From NCBI GenBank assembly GCA_038205115.1, contig JBBRCE010000081.1, forward strand, positions 1 to 15,694: DNA of 15,694 nt, written 5' to 3'. Position 1 is the stretch's first letter, and each line of letters starts with the position of its first letter. Under the pieces are notes generated by a model. It ran no database searches, was not told where the DNA came from, and was given only the letters and a program-made list of their open reading frames with translations. Below, piece after piece: positions 1-7,007 of this stretch. Source of the stretch: JBBRCE01 sp038205115 (GTDB lineage: Bacteria > Planctomycetota > Planctomycetia > Pirellulales > JBBRCE01). A program made the position numbers and the translations under genes.

Positions 1-43
1 TGGCCAGAATCGCGGGAACCAAGAGAGCTTTGAGAGCGTTCAT
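1..43 (-). CDS. N-terminus of a probable secreted or lipoprotein-like protein (partial)
   Basis: Reading leftwards from an ATG at 43-41, 14 codons remain open to the window edge: MNALKALLVPAILA. One lysine followed by a hydrophobic run is what the start of a Sec signal peptide looks like. A strong Shine-Dalgarno sequence (AAGGA on the minus strand, 52-56) sits 8 nt before the ATG, which makes the start convincing despite the short piece. It lies downstream of purN in the same orientation, across a gap of about 220 bases, so it probably has its own transcription start. Nothing can be said about the mature protein. Confidence 0.6.
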   Translation of the reverse strand, partial: MNALKALLVPAILA

Positions 44-266
44 CGGAAAAATCCTTGTAGGCAAGCGTTTTTGAGGTTGTTTGTCTGATTAGCAGGAGCG
101 AAGTTCACTCCCTTCCTGCCAGTACATCCGCTTGCCGACCATTCACCGGACAAACCGGAAAAAGATTTCTCGGAAAAGTTTGCAGGGTGTTGTTGCGTCG
201 CCGCACGTCACGAATCTTGCGAGGCAAGGGCCAATGCGGCTCAAAGGCTGTCGCGGATAATCACCG
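44..266. other. Intergenic spacer between purN and the next gene
   Basis: No coding region is supported here. On the minus strand (the direction of both flanking genes) the segment at 92-119 can fold. GCAGGA (119-114) pairs with TCCTGC (97-92), or alternatively GGAGTGA (111-105) pairs with TCGCTCC (101-95) around a 3-nt loop with one G-U pair. Neither is followed by a T run, so they look like leader structure of the downstream gene and not a classic terminator. No convincing -35/-10 pair was found. Confidence 0.35.
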
Positions 267-887
267 CTAACTACGACGCCCGCTGGCTAACAGTCGCAGT
301 GCGGCAGGGTAGGCCCCGCACTCGGCCTGAAAAACTCGCGCGGCGAGCGTGTCGGGCGTGTCGCCGGCCAGCACCGGCACGCGACGCTGCAAAATGATGG
401 GGCCGTGATCGTATTGGTTGTCGACAAAATGCACCGTGCAGCCACTCTCCGCCACGCCGGCCGCCAGCGCAGCTTGGTGGACGTGATGGCCGTACATGCC
501 CTGGCCACAAAAGTTGGGAATCAGCGAGGGGTGAATGTTGACCACGCGATTTTCGAAGTCGGGCGGAATGCGCACCAATTTCAAGAACCCGCCCATCACC
601 ACAAAATGTGGCTGGACCGCGCGGCAGCAGTCGAACAGCGCCGCGCTGTACGCGGCGACGGACTCAAACGAGTTTCGCTCGATGACTGCCGTGGCAATGC
701 CGGCCTCCGCGGCCATTTGAATACCGCGGGCGGCCGGATTGCTGGAAATCACCAACTCGATCTGTGCTTCAAGCTGGCCCTGGGCAATTTGCTGGATCAG
801 GTTTTGCAGCGTAGTGCCGCCGCCGGAAATCAGCACGACGAGTTTCAGGTTCGCCAGCGATGGCTGCGGGTGAATGTTGCCGTTCAC
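267..887 (-). CDS. purN: Phosphoribosylglycinamide formyltransferase (GART), PurN type
   Basis: This 206-aa protein matches the single-domain PurN family (E. coli PurN is 212 aa). PurN transfers a formyl group from 10-formyltetrahydrofolate to glycinamide ribonucleotide, the third step of de novo purine synthesis in the cytoplasm. Visible signatures are the phosphate-binding loop SGGGTTLQ (residues 21-28; SGNGSNLQ in E. coli), the catalytic NIHPSLIP motif with N117 and H119, and D160 in DNQYDHGP, equivalent to E. coli N106/H108/D144. About five extra residues (around CGQGMYG, 127-133) separate the catalytic His and Asp compared with E. coli. The start is a GTG at 887 that overlaps the ileS stop as GTGA, so translation is probably coupled to ileS. 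It lies last in that pair. Assignment is secure; the pairing with ileS is less usual than pairing with other pur genes. Confidence 0.95.
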   Translation of the reverse strand: MNGNIHPQPSLANLKLVVLISGGGTTLQNLIQQIAQGQLEAQIELVISSNPAARGIQMAAEAGIATAVIERNSFESVAAYSAALFDCCRAVQPHFVVMGGFLKLVRIPPDFENRVVNIHPSLIPNFCGQGMYGHHVHQAALAAGVAESGCTVHFVDNQYDHGPIILQRRVPVLAGDTPDTLAARVFQAECGAYPAALRLLASGRRS

Positions 888-3800
888 GAGGGAATCACTT
901 TCACGTACAGCCGCGCGACGTGCTCACCAAGCTTGACGTCCAGCGGCTCGACGCCCGGCAGCGCGCCGAGCGAAAGCTGGCTGGCCAATGTTTCGCCGCA
1001 AATGAAATCGCCGTGAGTCACAAGCGCTTGCCGCAGTTCGGCCGAATCGGTCTCGACGCCCACAGCGATGCGATCGGTATATTGGCAATTGCGATCTTTG
1101 CGGCAGGTTTGCACGGCATGCACCATTTCGCGGGCCGCACCTTCCAGCAGCAGTTCCGGGCTGATCTGCGTGGCCAGCACCACGACGCAGGCTTTGCCTT
1201 GCGCGGCGGCCCAGCCGTCTTTGGCTTCCAGCCGAATTTGCAGTTCGTCGGCAGTCAGTTCCACCGCGCCGTCGGGCAGCGGAATCGCCACCGCGCCGCG
1301 CTGTTCGAGTTCGGCCATCAACCGGCCGCCATCGGCTTTCGCTAGCGCCTGCTTCACCGCCGGCAAGCGTTTGCCCAGCTTCGGCCCCAGCTTTTTCAAG
1401 TCGGGCAGCACCGTGTACGATATGTACTGATCCGCGCGGGCGGCAAACTCCACCGCCTTGACGTTCAGTTCTTCGCAAATCAGGCCGGCGTGTTCGGCCA
1501 GCCAGGCTTGCTGCGAAGCGTCGGCCAAAATCACTTCGACTTTGGCCAGCGGTTGCCGCACTTTGAGCTTGGCACCCATCCGCGCGCTGCGGCCTAGCGA
1601 AGAAATTTCGCGCACCAGGTTCATCCGCGTAGAAAGCTGCTGGTCCACCAGCGATGGGTCGCAGGCCGGATAATCGCACAGATGCACGCTTTCGCGCGCC
1701 GCGCCGGCAAACTCGGCCACGGCCAGATTCTTCCAGATGGCCTCGGCCACGAACGGCACGAACGGCGCCACCAGTTTGCAGGTAGTGAGCAGGCATTCGT
1801 ACAACGTCCAATAGGCGTCGAGCTTGTCGCGATCCTGTTTATCCGCGCTCCAAAAGCGATCGCGACTGCGGCGGACGTACCAATTACTGAGCGCGTCGAC
1901 AAACGCGTTGATTTGCCCACAGGCGGCAAAGTTATCGTAGGCGTCCATCCGCGCCGTCACTTCGCCCAGGGTGCGATGCAACTCGCCGATGATCCAGCGG
2001 TCGAGTTCGCCACGCTGGGAAACGGGCCGAAACGTTTTTGCCTTGCCGAGCGTTTGCGCGGTGAGTTGGTCGTCGGCCAGAGATGCGTGACCGGCGATTT
2101 GCGCGGCCGGATCGAAACCATCGATTCCGGCGTAGATCACGAAGAAGCTGTAGACGTTCCACAGCCGCAGCAGGAATTCCGGAATGCTGTCTTTGATGGC
2201 GCGTTCGCTGTAGCGAATGCTGGTCCACGGCGCCTGATTGGCGAAGAAGTACCAGCGCAGCGCGTCGGCCCCGTATTTGTCGAAGATTTCGTTGGGCTCG
2301 CGGTAGTTCCGCATACTTTTCGACATCTTACCGACTCGTTGCGAATAATGGCCTGCGGCCTTCGCTTCGTCTTCGGAAAGATAAATGCGCTTCTTAGTGC
2401 CAACACCTATTGATTGCCGGATGTTTTCTATTGGTGATTCAGCTTCAAACCACTCCGATTGCATCAGCCCCAGCACGATGCAGTTCTTGAACGGGTGCGG
2501 AAACTCCGCCGCGATTCCGTCTGTCCCCTCGCCCCTTGTCGTCCCTCGCCCCTTGTCGTCCCCCGTATTGCTGAAGAGCATCGTGCTGATGGCGAGTTGG
2601 CTGTAGAACCAACCGCGCGTTTGATCGATGGCTTCGCTGATGAAGTCGGCCGGGAATTGTTGTGCGAAGTTTTCTTGCGAGCCGGCCACGTGCGGATATC
2701 CCCACTGCGCAAACGGCATCGCGCCGCTGTCGTACCAACAGTCGATGACTTCGGTTACGCGGCGCATTCTGGCGCCGGCATGAAACGGCGAATCGTACGT
2801 CATGGCGTCGATGTACGGCTTGTGAACGCGCAAATCGTCGGGCAGTTCGGGATGAGCGGCCTTTGCGGCGGCCCAAACGTCCTGGCCGCTGACGCCCGGC
2901 TTGGCAAGCAATTCGTCGTAATTGCAGATGGCTTCCATCTGCCCGCACTCATCGCACTTCCAGATGGGCAGCGGCGTGCCCCAGTAACGCTCGCGGGAGA
3001 GCGCCCAATCGACGTTGCTTTCCAAGAAGTTGCCGAAGCGGCCATGCTTGATATGCTCGGGCAGCCAGTTGATCTGCTCGTTGTTGGCCAGCATCCGATC
3101 TTTGAATTCCGTCGTCCGCACGAACCAACTGCGGCGCGGATATTGAATCAGCGGATCTTCCTCGGCCCGCCAACAAAACGGGTAGTCATGCAAATACTGC
3201 TCTTGGTGAAACAGCAGGCCACGCGCGCGGAGTTCGCGCGTGATATCGCGATCGCAATCTTTCACCCAGCGACCGGCGTAGTCCGGCGCTTCGTCCGTGA
3301 ACTTGCCGTCCGGAGCGACGGCGCAGATCAACTCCGGACCTTCGCGATCGACGAAACGACTTTGCTCGGTTTGCAACACGTGGTAATCGTCCTCGCCAAA
3401 CGCCGGCGCCTGATGCACAACGCCGCTGCCGCTTTCGGTGGTGACAAAATCGGCCGCGACGATCCGCCAGGCCAAATGCTGCCGACCACCGGCCATCAAC
3501 GCGCCGCGCGTTGCGCCGGATTGCTGGTGATAGTAATCGAACGGCGGCAGATAGCGCAGTCCGACCAACTCGCGGCCGAAAATTGTCTTTTCGAGCGTCA
3601 GCGCGCGGCCCGCTTTGCCGGCCAGCGTCTCGACCAGCGCGCTGGCGACGATCAGTTTTTTCCCGTCTTCAGTATCCACCACCAAGGAATATTCCAACTC
3701 GGGATTCACAGCAGCAAACTGATTGCTCGGCAGCGTCCAAGGCGTGGTGGTCCAGACCAGCAGCGAAGTGTTTTCGTCCAGCCCGAGTTTCTTGGCGGCG

Positions 3801-4447
3801 TCGTCGGCAACGATCGGAAAGCGAACGTAAACGCTGGGATCGGCAACTTGCCGGTAGCCTTGGCCAACTTCGCCCGCCGAAAGCGCGGTGCCGCCTTGCG
3901 CCCACCACCAGACGATTTTATGTCCCTGGTACAGCAGTCCGCGGTCGAACAGGTTTTTAAGCGACCACCAAACGCTTTCCACGTACGTTTGATGGTAGGT
4001 CACGTACGCGGCGCGGAGGTCGACCCAAAAACCGAGTCGCTCGGTGAGGCGCTCCCATTGCTGCATGTAACGCCAGACGCTTTTTTGGCAGAGCTGAATG
4101 AATCGCTCGATGCCGTAGGCTTCAATTTCTTCTTTGCTGTGAATGCCGAGCTCTTTGCAAACTTCCACCTCGACCGGCAGGCCGTGCGTGTCCCAGCCCG
4201 CTTTACGCTCGCAGAGATATCCGCGCATGGTGCGATAGCGCGGAAACAAATCTTTGATGGCGCGGGTCAGGCAATGCCCTGGATGCGGCAGGCCGTTGGC
4301 GGTGGGCGGACCTTCGAAGAACACAAACCGCTCGGCGTCGGCGCGGCGATTCAGCGACTGCTGGTAGATTTGTCGCTCTTTCCAGAACTGGCCGATGCGG
4401 CCTTCCAGCGCCGGAAAATTCACACTGCCTTCAACGGGTTCGAACAT
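884..4447 (-). CDS. ileS: Isoleucyl-tRNA synthetase
   Basis: Class Ia aminoacyl-tRNA synthetase that charges tRNA-Ile, 1187 aa from the chosen start. Seen in order: HIGH-type signature HPGH (55-58) in FEGPPTANGLPHPGH; the CP1 editing domain with the threonine-rich TTTPWTLPS (233-241) and the VVHQAPAFGEDDY motif (343-355); YPFCWRAEEDPLI (422-434); WALSRERYWGTPLPIW (481-496) followed by a CDEC pair; WYDSG (571-575); KMSKS (707-711); an anticodon-binding helical domain; and a long C-terminal region without a zinc finger. The length and the lack of the C-terminal zinc site fit the eukaryote-like (type 2) IleRS group, often mupirocin-resistant; that is family knowledge, not shown here. The frame stays open to 4885, but the segment before MFEPVEG is arginine-rich antisense-like sequence overlapping the upstream gene, so ATG 4447 is preferred. 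It has only a weak ribosome site but a good promoter about 50 nt upstream. An unusual Gly/Arg/Thr insert lies at residues 627-648. Confidence 0.96.
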   Translation of the reverse strand: MFEPVEGSVNFPALEGRIGQFWKERQIYQQSLNRRADAERFVFFEGPPTANGLPHPGHCLTRAIKDLFPRYRTMRGYLCERKAGWDTHGLPVEVEVCKELGIHSKEEIEAYGIERFIQLCQKSVWRYMQQWERLTERLGFWVDLRAAYVTYHQTYVESVWWSLKNLFDRGLLYQGHKIVWWWAQGGTALSAGEVGQGYRQVADPSVYVRFPIVADDAAKKLGLDENTSLLVWTTTPWTLPSNQFAAVNPELEYSLVVDTEDGKKLIVASALVETLAGKAGRALTLEKTIFGRELVGLRYLPPFDYYHQQSGATRGALMAGGRQHLAWRIVAADFVTTESGSGVVHQAPAFGEDDYHVLQTEQSRFVDREGPELICAVAPDGKFTDEAPDYAGRWVKDCDRDITRELRARGLLFHQEQYLHDYPFCWRAEEDPLIQYPRRSWFVRTTEFKDRMLANNEQINWLPEHIKHGRFGNFLESNVDWALSRERYWGTPLPIWKCDECGQMEAICNYDELLAKPGVSGQDVWAAAKAAHPELPDDLRVHKPYIDAMTYDSPFHAGARMRRVTEVIDCWYDSGAMPFAQWGYPHVAGSQENFAQQFPADFISEAIDQTRGWFYSQLAISTMLFSNTGDDKGRGTTRGEGTDGIAAEFPHPFKNCIVLGLMQSEWFEAESPIENIRQSIGVGTKKRIYLSEDEAKAAGHYSQRVGKMSKSMRNYREPNEIFDKYGADALRWYFFANQAPWTSIRYSERAIKDSIPEFLLRLWNVYSFFVIYAGIDGFDPAAQIAGHASLADDQLTAQTLGKAKTFRPVSQRGELDRWIIGELHRTLGEVTARMDAYDNFAACGQINAFVDALSNWYVRRSRDRFWSADKQDRDKLDAYWTLYECLLTTCKLVAPFVPFVAEAIWKNLAVAEFAGAARESVHLCDYPACDPSLVDQQLSTRMNLVREISSLGRSARMGAKLKVRQPLAKVEVILADASQQAWLAEHAGLICEELNVKAVEFAARADQYISYTVLPDLKKLGPKLGKRLPAVKQALAKADGGRLMAELEQRGAVAIPLPDGAVELTADELQIRLEAKDGWAAAQGKACVVVLATQISPELLLEGAAREMVHAVQTCRKDRNCQYTDRIAVGVETDSAELRQALVTHGDFICGETLASQLSLGALPGVEPLDVKLGEHVARLYVKVIPS
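2529..2562 (-). repeat. 17-nt direct repeat, two perfect copies, inside ileS
   Basis: Two adjacent perfect copies of a 17-nt unit (plus strand TCGCCCCTTGTCGTCCC; 2529-2545 and 2546-2562), with a degenerate part of a further copy at 2523-2528. Because 17 is not a multiple of three, the copies are read in different frames and encode GDDKGRG then TTRGE (residues 629-640 of IleRS). The unit is purine-rich on the coding strand and unlike the surrounding codon pattern. It sits in a loop between the Rossmann-fold segment ending STMLF and the KMSKS loop. Confidence 0.85.
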
Positions 4448-4484
4448 ATGCCCACATCGCGCATGGCCGCGCGTCTTCAGCCGG

Positions 4485-4518
4485 AAAACCCGTAATATCC
4501 CACGCCCGGCCGGGTTTT
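4485..4518. promoter_or_regulatory. Inverted repeat covering the ileS promoter
   Basis: AAAACCCG (4485-4492) and CGGGTTTT (4511-4518) are perfect 8-bp inverted arms separated by 18 nt. A self-complementary CCCGGCCGGG (4505-4514) overlaps the right arm. The arms overlap the -35 box and flank the -10 box. On the minus strand the structure ends in TTTT, so it could terminate the upstream operon, act as an operator for ileS, or both. Confidence 0.4.
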
Positions 4519-4522
4519 TCAA
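4494..4522 (-). promoter_or_regulatory. Predicted sigma70-like promoter of ileS-purN
   Basis: On the minus strand TTGAAA (4522-4517; 5/6 to TTGACA) is followed after exactly 17 nt by GATATT (4499-4494; 4/6 to TATAAT). A TG sits at the extended -10 position directly before it. Transcription would begin near 4487, giving a leader of about 40 nt before ATG 4447. The leader is too short for a T-box. Confidence 0.5.
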
Positions 4523-4619
4523 TCCGAGATGCGAAGCGCGACGATGCCAGGCTGGACAGCCGGCCAAAGGAATTGTCAGACAGCCGACGCCAAGGCGAAG
4601 CTCGCGCGGCCGCCAGCTT

Positions 4620-7007
4620 TTACGAATCGCCCCAGGCTTGCGACAGCGGATCGGCGGACCACTCGGCTTCGACGCGTTCCGGCGACCAGGCACCTTCGTG
4701 CAGCGAATAAAGTGGGCGGCTGCGGAATTCCTGGCCATCCAGCTCGGACGCCACGCCCGGCCAGCGCCCGACAAGGCTGCCGTTGGGCGCGCCGTTGCGG
4801 CCAGCCAACCAGGCTGGCGGGCCGCTGCCGTCTTTGAACCACTCGGCCACGCGCTGCACGTCTTGCGCGGCTTCGAGCCGGCCAATCAACTTTGTACTGG
4901 CGTTGGAAAACACCTGGTAATCCACTGAGCGTGGGCTTTGCGTGCAAATCAAACAGCTCACGCCAAATTTGCGGCCCTGCGCAAACAAACGCAGTAGCGG
5001 GTCTTTGGCCGGCGGCTTGCCTGCGCCTGCCGGCAAAAAATCTTTGGCTTCGTCCAAAAACACCAGCAATCGAACCCGACCGCTGGAGGCCGAGGTGATC
5101 ATCCAGCGGTAAACTTCGGCGGCCAACGCGGCCACGAAGTATTGTTTTTGGCTATCGTCGGCCATGGCGTTCAGATAGACCACGTTCAGCGGCGTTTTGC
5201 CCGCTTGTCGCGGCGTCACAAACTGCTCCATATCCAGCGGTGCGCCGCCAGAAAACAGATTGGCCGTTGGTCCCTTCAGTCGGGCGTAAAGTTTTTGCGT
5301 CAGCTTGGTGCGATCGGCCTTGGTAATCATCGTGGCCTCGGTTTCCAAACCCAGCGACTCGGGATCGGACATGGCCGCAATGATGTCTTCCAACCCCAGG
5401 GGGCGCGGATCGATTCGATCTGTCAGCTTTTGCAGAATCGCCAGCACGAAGGTTTTTTTGACTTCGGCGTCTCCACCGGATTGCGCCAATTGCACGATGT
5501 TTCCGGCGGCAATGCCCAGCATGGCTTGCCATTCTTCTTGCCGGCGCTGCGGACTTTCGATGCCCTGCAGGTCCGACTGCCGGGCTAATCGCAGCGGCGA
5601 AAGACACAACCGGCGGCCGTGCGAAGTGCCTGGCGTCCAGATGCGAACTTCCATTTTCTGCCGCAGTTCGGCTTGCCGCTGAAGATCGACCGCGGTGGCC
5701 TGCTGCGATTTCGAGAGATCAAACGGTTTCAGGAATTGCGCGAGGTCACCTTGCGGGTCGATGGCCAAGACCGGCACGCCTTGCAAGATGGCTTCTTCGG
5801 CCACGACTTTGGCGAGCCAGCTTTTTCCGCTGCCGGCCGCACCCAATATGCTGACGTGCGTGGTCAGCGCGGCCAGCGGCATGACCACCGGAATTCCGCC
5901 GGCCAGCGTTTGCCCCAGCAACAGGCCGTCCGTCGGCGCGGTGTTCTGCGCCGCGGCGGCCGGCGCCTCGCTGGAGATATCGCTGGCTTCTTCAATCGTC
6001 TCCGGCGGCGGCGATTCCGGCGGCTTGTTGGCGTGCACGTCCGGCTCAATTGGTTGCGTTTTCGCCAGTTCGCTCCAGCGCGTATCGCGTACGCCGTCGC
6101 GATACGGTCCGAGCCGCTGCTGGCAACGGTCGCCGCGGTTCCACGTGCAATGTTTGCAGAGCGCGGGTTCGCCCGGCGGCTTGAGGCCGGTTTGCGTGGC
6201 CTCGTCGTAGTTGCTCCAGGCAGCCATTGAAGCCAGCAGGTCGTAAACTTTAAACCGCTCGGCGTGAATCTGCTGCCAAGGCAGGCTGTGCATCTCACGC
6301 CGATGGCTGAGATAAAACACAGCCGCGTCGGCCTGCGTGCCATGCGCTTTTTGGTGCATCAGCGAATACAGCGAAACCTGCATCAGGTCTTTGCTGATGG
6401 CGTCGGGTGGCAACAGTTTGTAATCGATGATTCGCTTGGAATTCTGGCGGTAATCGAAGTAAATGTAATCCAGAATTCCACGGACGCGGACCGGCACATC
6501 GTTGGCGGCCACGTTGAACGAAACGTCCAACCGTTTGCGGTCGTCGCGAAAAAACTCGTCGATCAGTTCTGCCGACTTGCGGCCTTCATGAATGGCCTGC
6601 GCAAAGACCTGCGACAACTCTTTCACGTACTGGTTGACCGCCGCTACAAACGCCTGGGCTTGCGGCGGCGTCTTCGTCTGCAGCGCCGCGCGGTTCAGGC
6701 ACTGCAAATTGATAAACCGCATGCAGGCCTGCGCGATGGCATCGACGCGATCTTGCCACGCGGATGCCCTCGCCGCGTCTGCAAACGCCTGCGCGAAGTC
6801 GGCTGATCGCCCGGCCTGCCGATTGAAGGTTTCGATCGTGTCGTGAAATAACTTGCCGCAGCCAGCCACCGGCGAAGCGGAATCGACCCAGATTTGCGTC
6901 AACACTTTGGATCGCGGCCGATTGCGGCGAAACCGCTGCTCATCGAAATAAAACACCCGAGGGCAGGCGATGGCCGTCCGCGCTTCGCTGACCGTGAACT
7001 TGAACAT
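4620..7007 (-). CDS. Cas4/RecB-like PD-(D/E)XK nuclease fused to a HerA-type DNA-pumping ATPase
   Basis: 795 aa, two enzymes in one chain. Residues 1-300 carry RecB/Cas4-family nuclease motifs: the GKLFHDTIE histidine motif (H55), GILD (D180), DYK (D195, K197) and QVSLY (Q210-x3-Y214). Four cysteines are placed like the Fe-S staple of Cas4, AddB and Dna2: C15 near the N-terminus, then C284-x2-C287-x7-C295 after the nuclease core. A Pro/Glu/Ala linker (about 318-358) leads to a HerA/FtsK-like ATPase: Walker A GAAGSGKS (389-396), LAIDPQGDL (414-422), Walker B LLVFLDEAKDF (647-657) and CLICTQSPRSVDY (685-697). HerA normally works as a hexameric ring with the separate nuclease NurA; here a nuclease replaces the N-terminal HAS barrel region. 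The ATG at 7007 shares its A with the stop of the upstream gene (TAATG), indicating coupling; a 14-codon extension inside that gene is less likely. Domain calls are strong. The biological role (resection, repair or defence) is inference. Confidence 0.85.
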   Translation of the reverse strand: MFKFTVSEARTAIACPRVFYFDEQRFRRNRPRSKVLTQIWVDSASPVAGCGKLFHDTIETFNRQAGRSADFAQAFADAARASAWQDRVDAIAQACMRFINLQCLNRAALQTKTPPQAQAFVAAVNQYVKELSQVFAQAIHEGRKSAELIDEFFRDDRKRLDVSFNVAANDVPVRVRGILDYIYFDYRQNSKRIIDYKLLPPDAISKDLMQVSLYSLMHQKAHGTQADAAVFYLSHRREMHSLPWQQIHAERFKVYDLLASMAAWSNYDEATQTGLKPPGEPALCKHCTWNRGDRCQQRLGPYRDGVRDTRWSELAKTQPIEPDVHANKPPESPPPETIEEASDISSEAPAAAAQNTAPTDGLLLGQTLAGGIPVVMPLAALTTHVSILGAAGSGKSWLAKVVAEEAILQGVPVLAIDPQGDLAQFLKPFDLSKSQQATAVDLQRQAELRQKMEVRIWTPGTSHGRRLCLSPLRLARQSDLQGIESPQRRQEEWQAMLGIAAGNIVQLAQSGGDAEVKKTFVLAILQKLTDRIDPRPLGLEDIIAAMSDPESLGLETEATMITKADRTKLTQKLYARLKGPTANLFSGGAPLDMEQFVTPRQAGKTPLNVVYLNAMADDSQKQYFVAALAAEVYRWMITSASSGRVRLLVFLDEAKDFLPAGAGKPPAKDPLLRLFAQGRKFGVSCLICTQSPRSVDYQVFSNASTKLIGRLEAAQDVQRVAEWFKDGSGPPAWLAGRNGAPNGSLVGRWPGVASELDGQEFRSRPLYSLHEGAWSPERVEAEWSADPLSQAWGDS

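Noticed and set aside
2459..4495. Long plus-strand open frame (678 codons) opposite ileS
   Set aside because: Antisense shadow of a conserved GC-rich gene; the product has no recognisable domain and the minus strand shows all IleRS motifs.
4448..4619. T-box riboswitch in front of ileS
   Set aside because: The predicted leader is only about 40 nt, with no specifier stem or T-box sequence; T-boxes are also mainly a Firmicutes/Actinobacteria feature.
4448..4885. N-terminal extension of IleRS by 146 residues
   Set aside because: The added residues are Arg/Ala/Pro-rich, overlap the 3' end of the nuclease-HerA gene out of frame, and would include the predicted promoter; the family begins near MFEPVEG.
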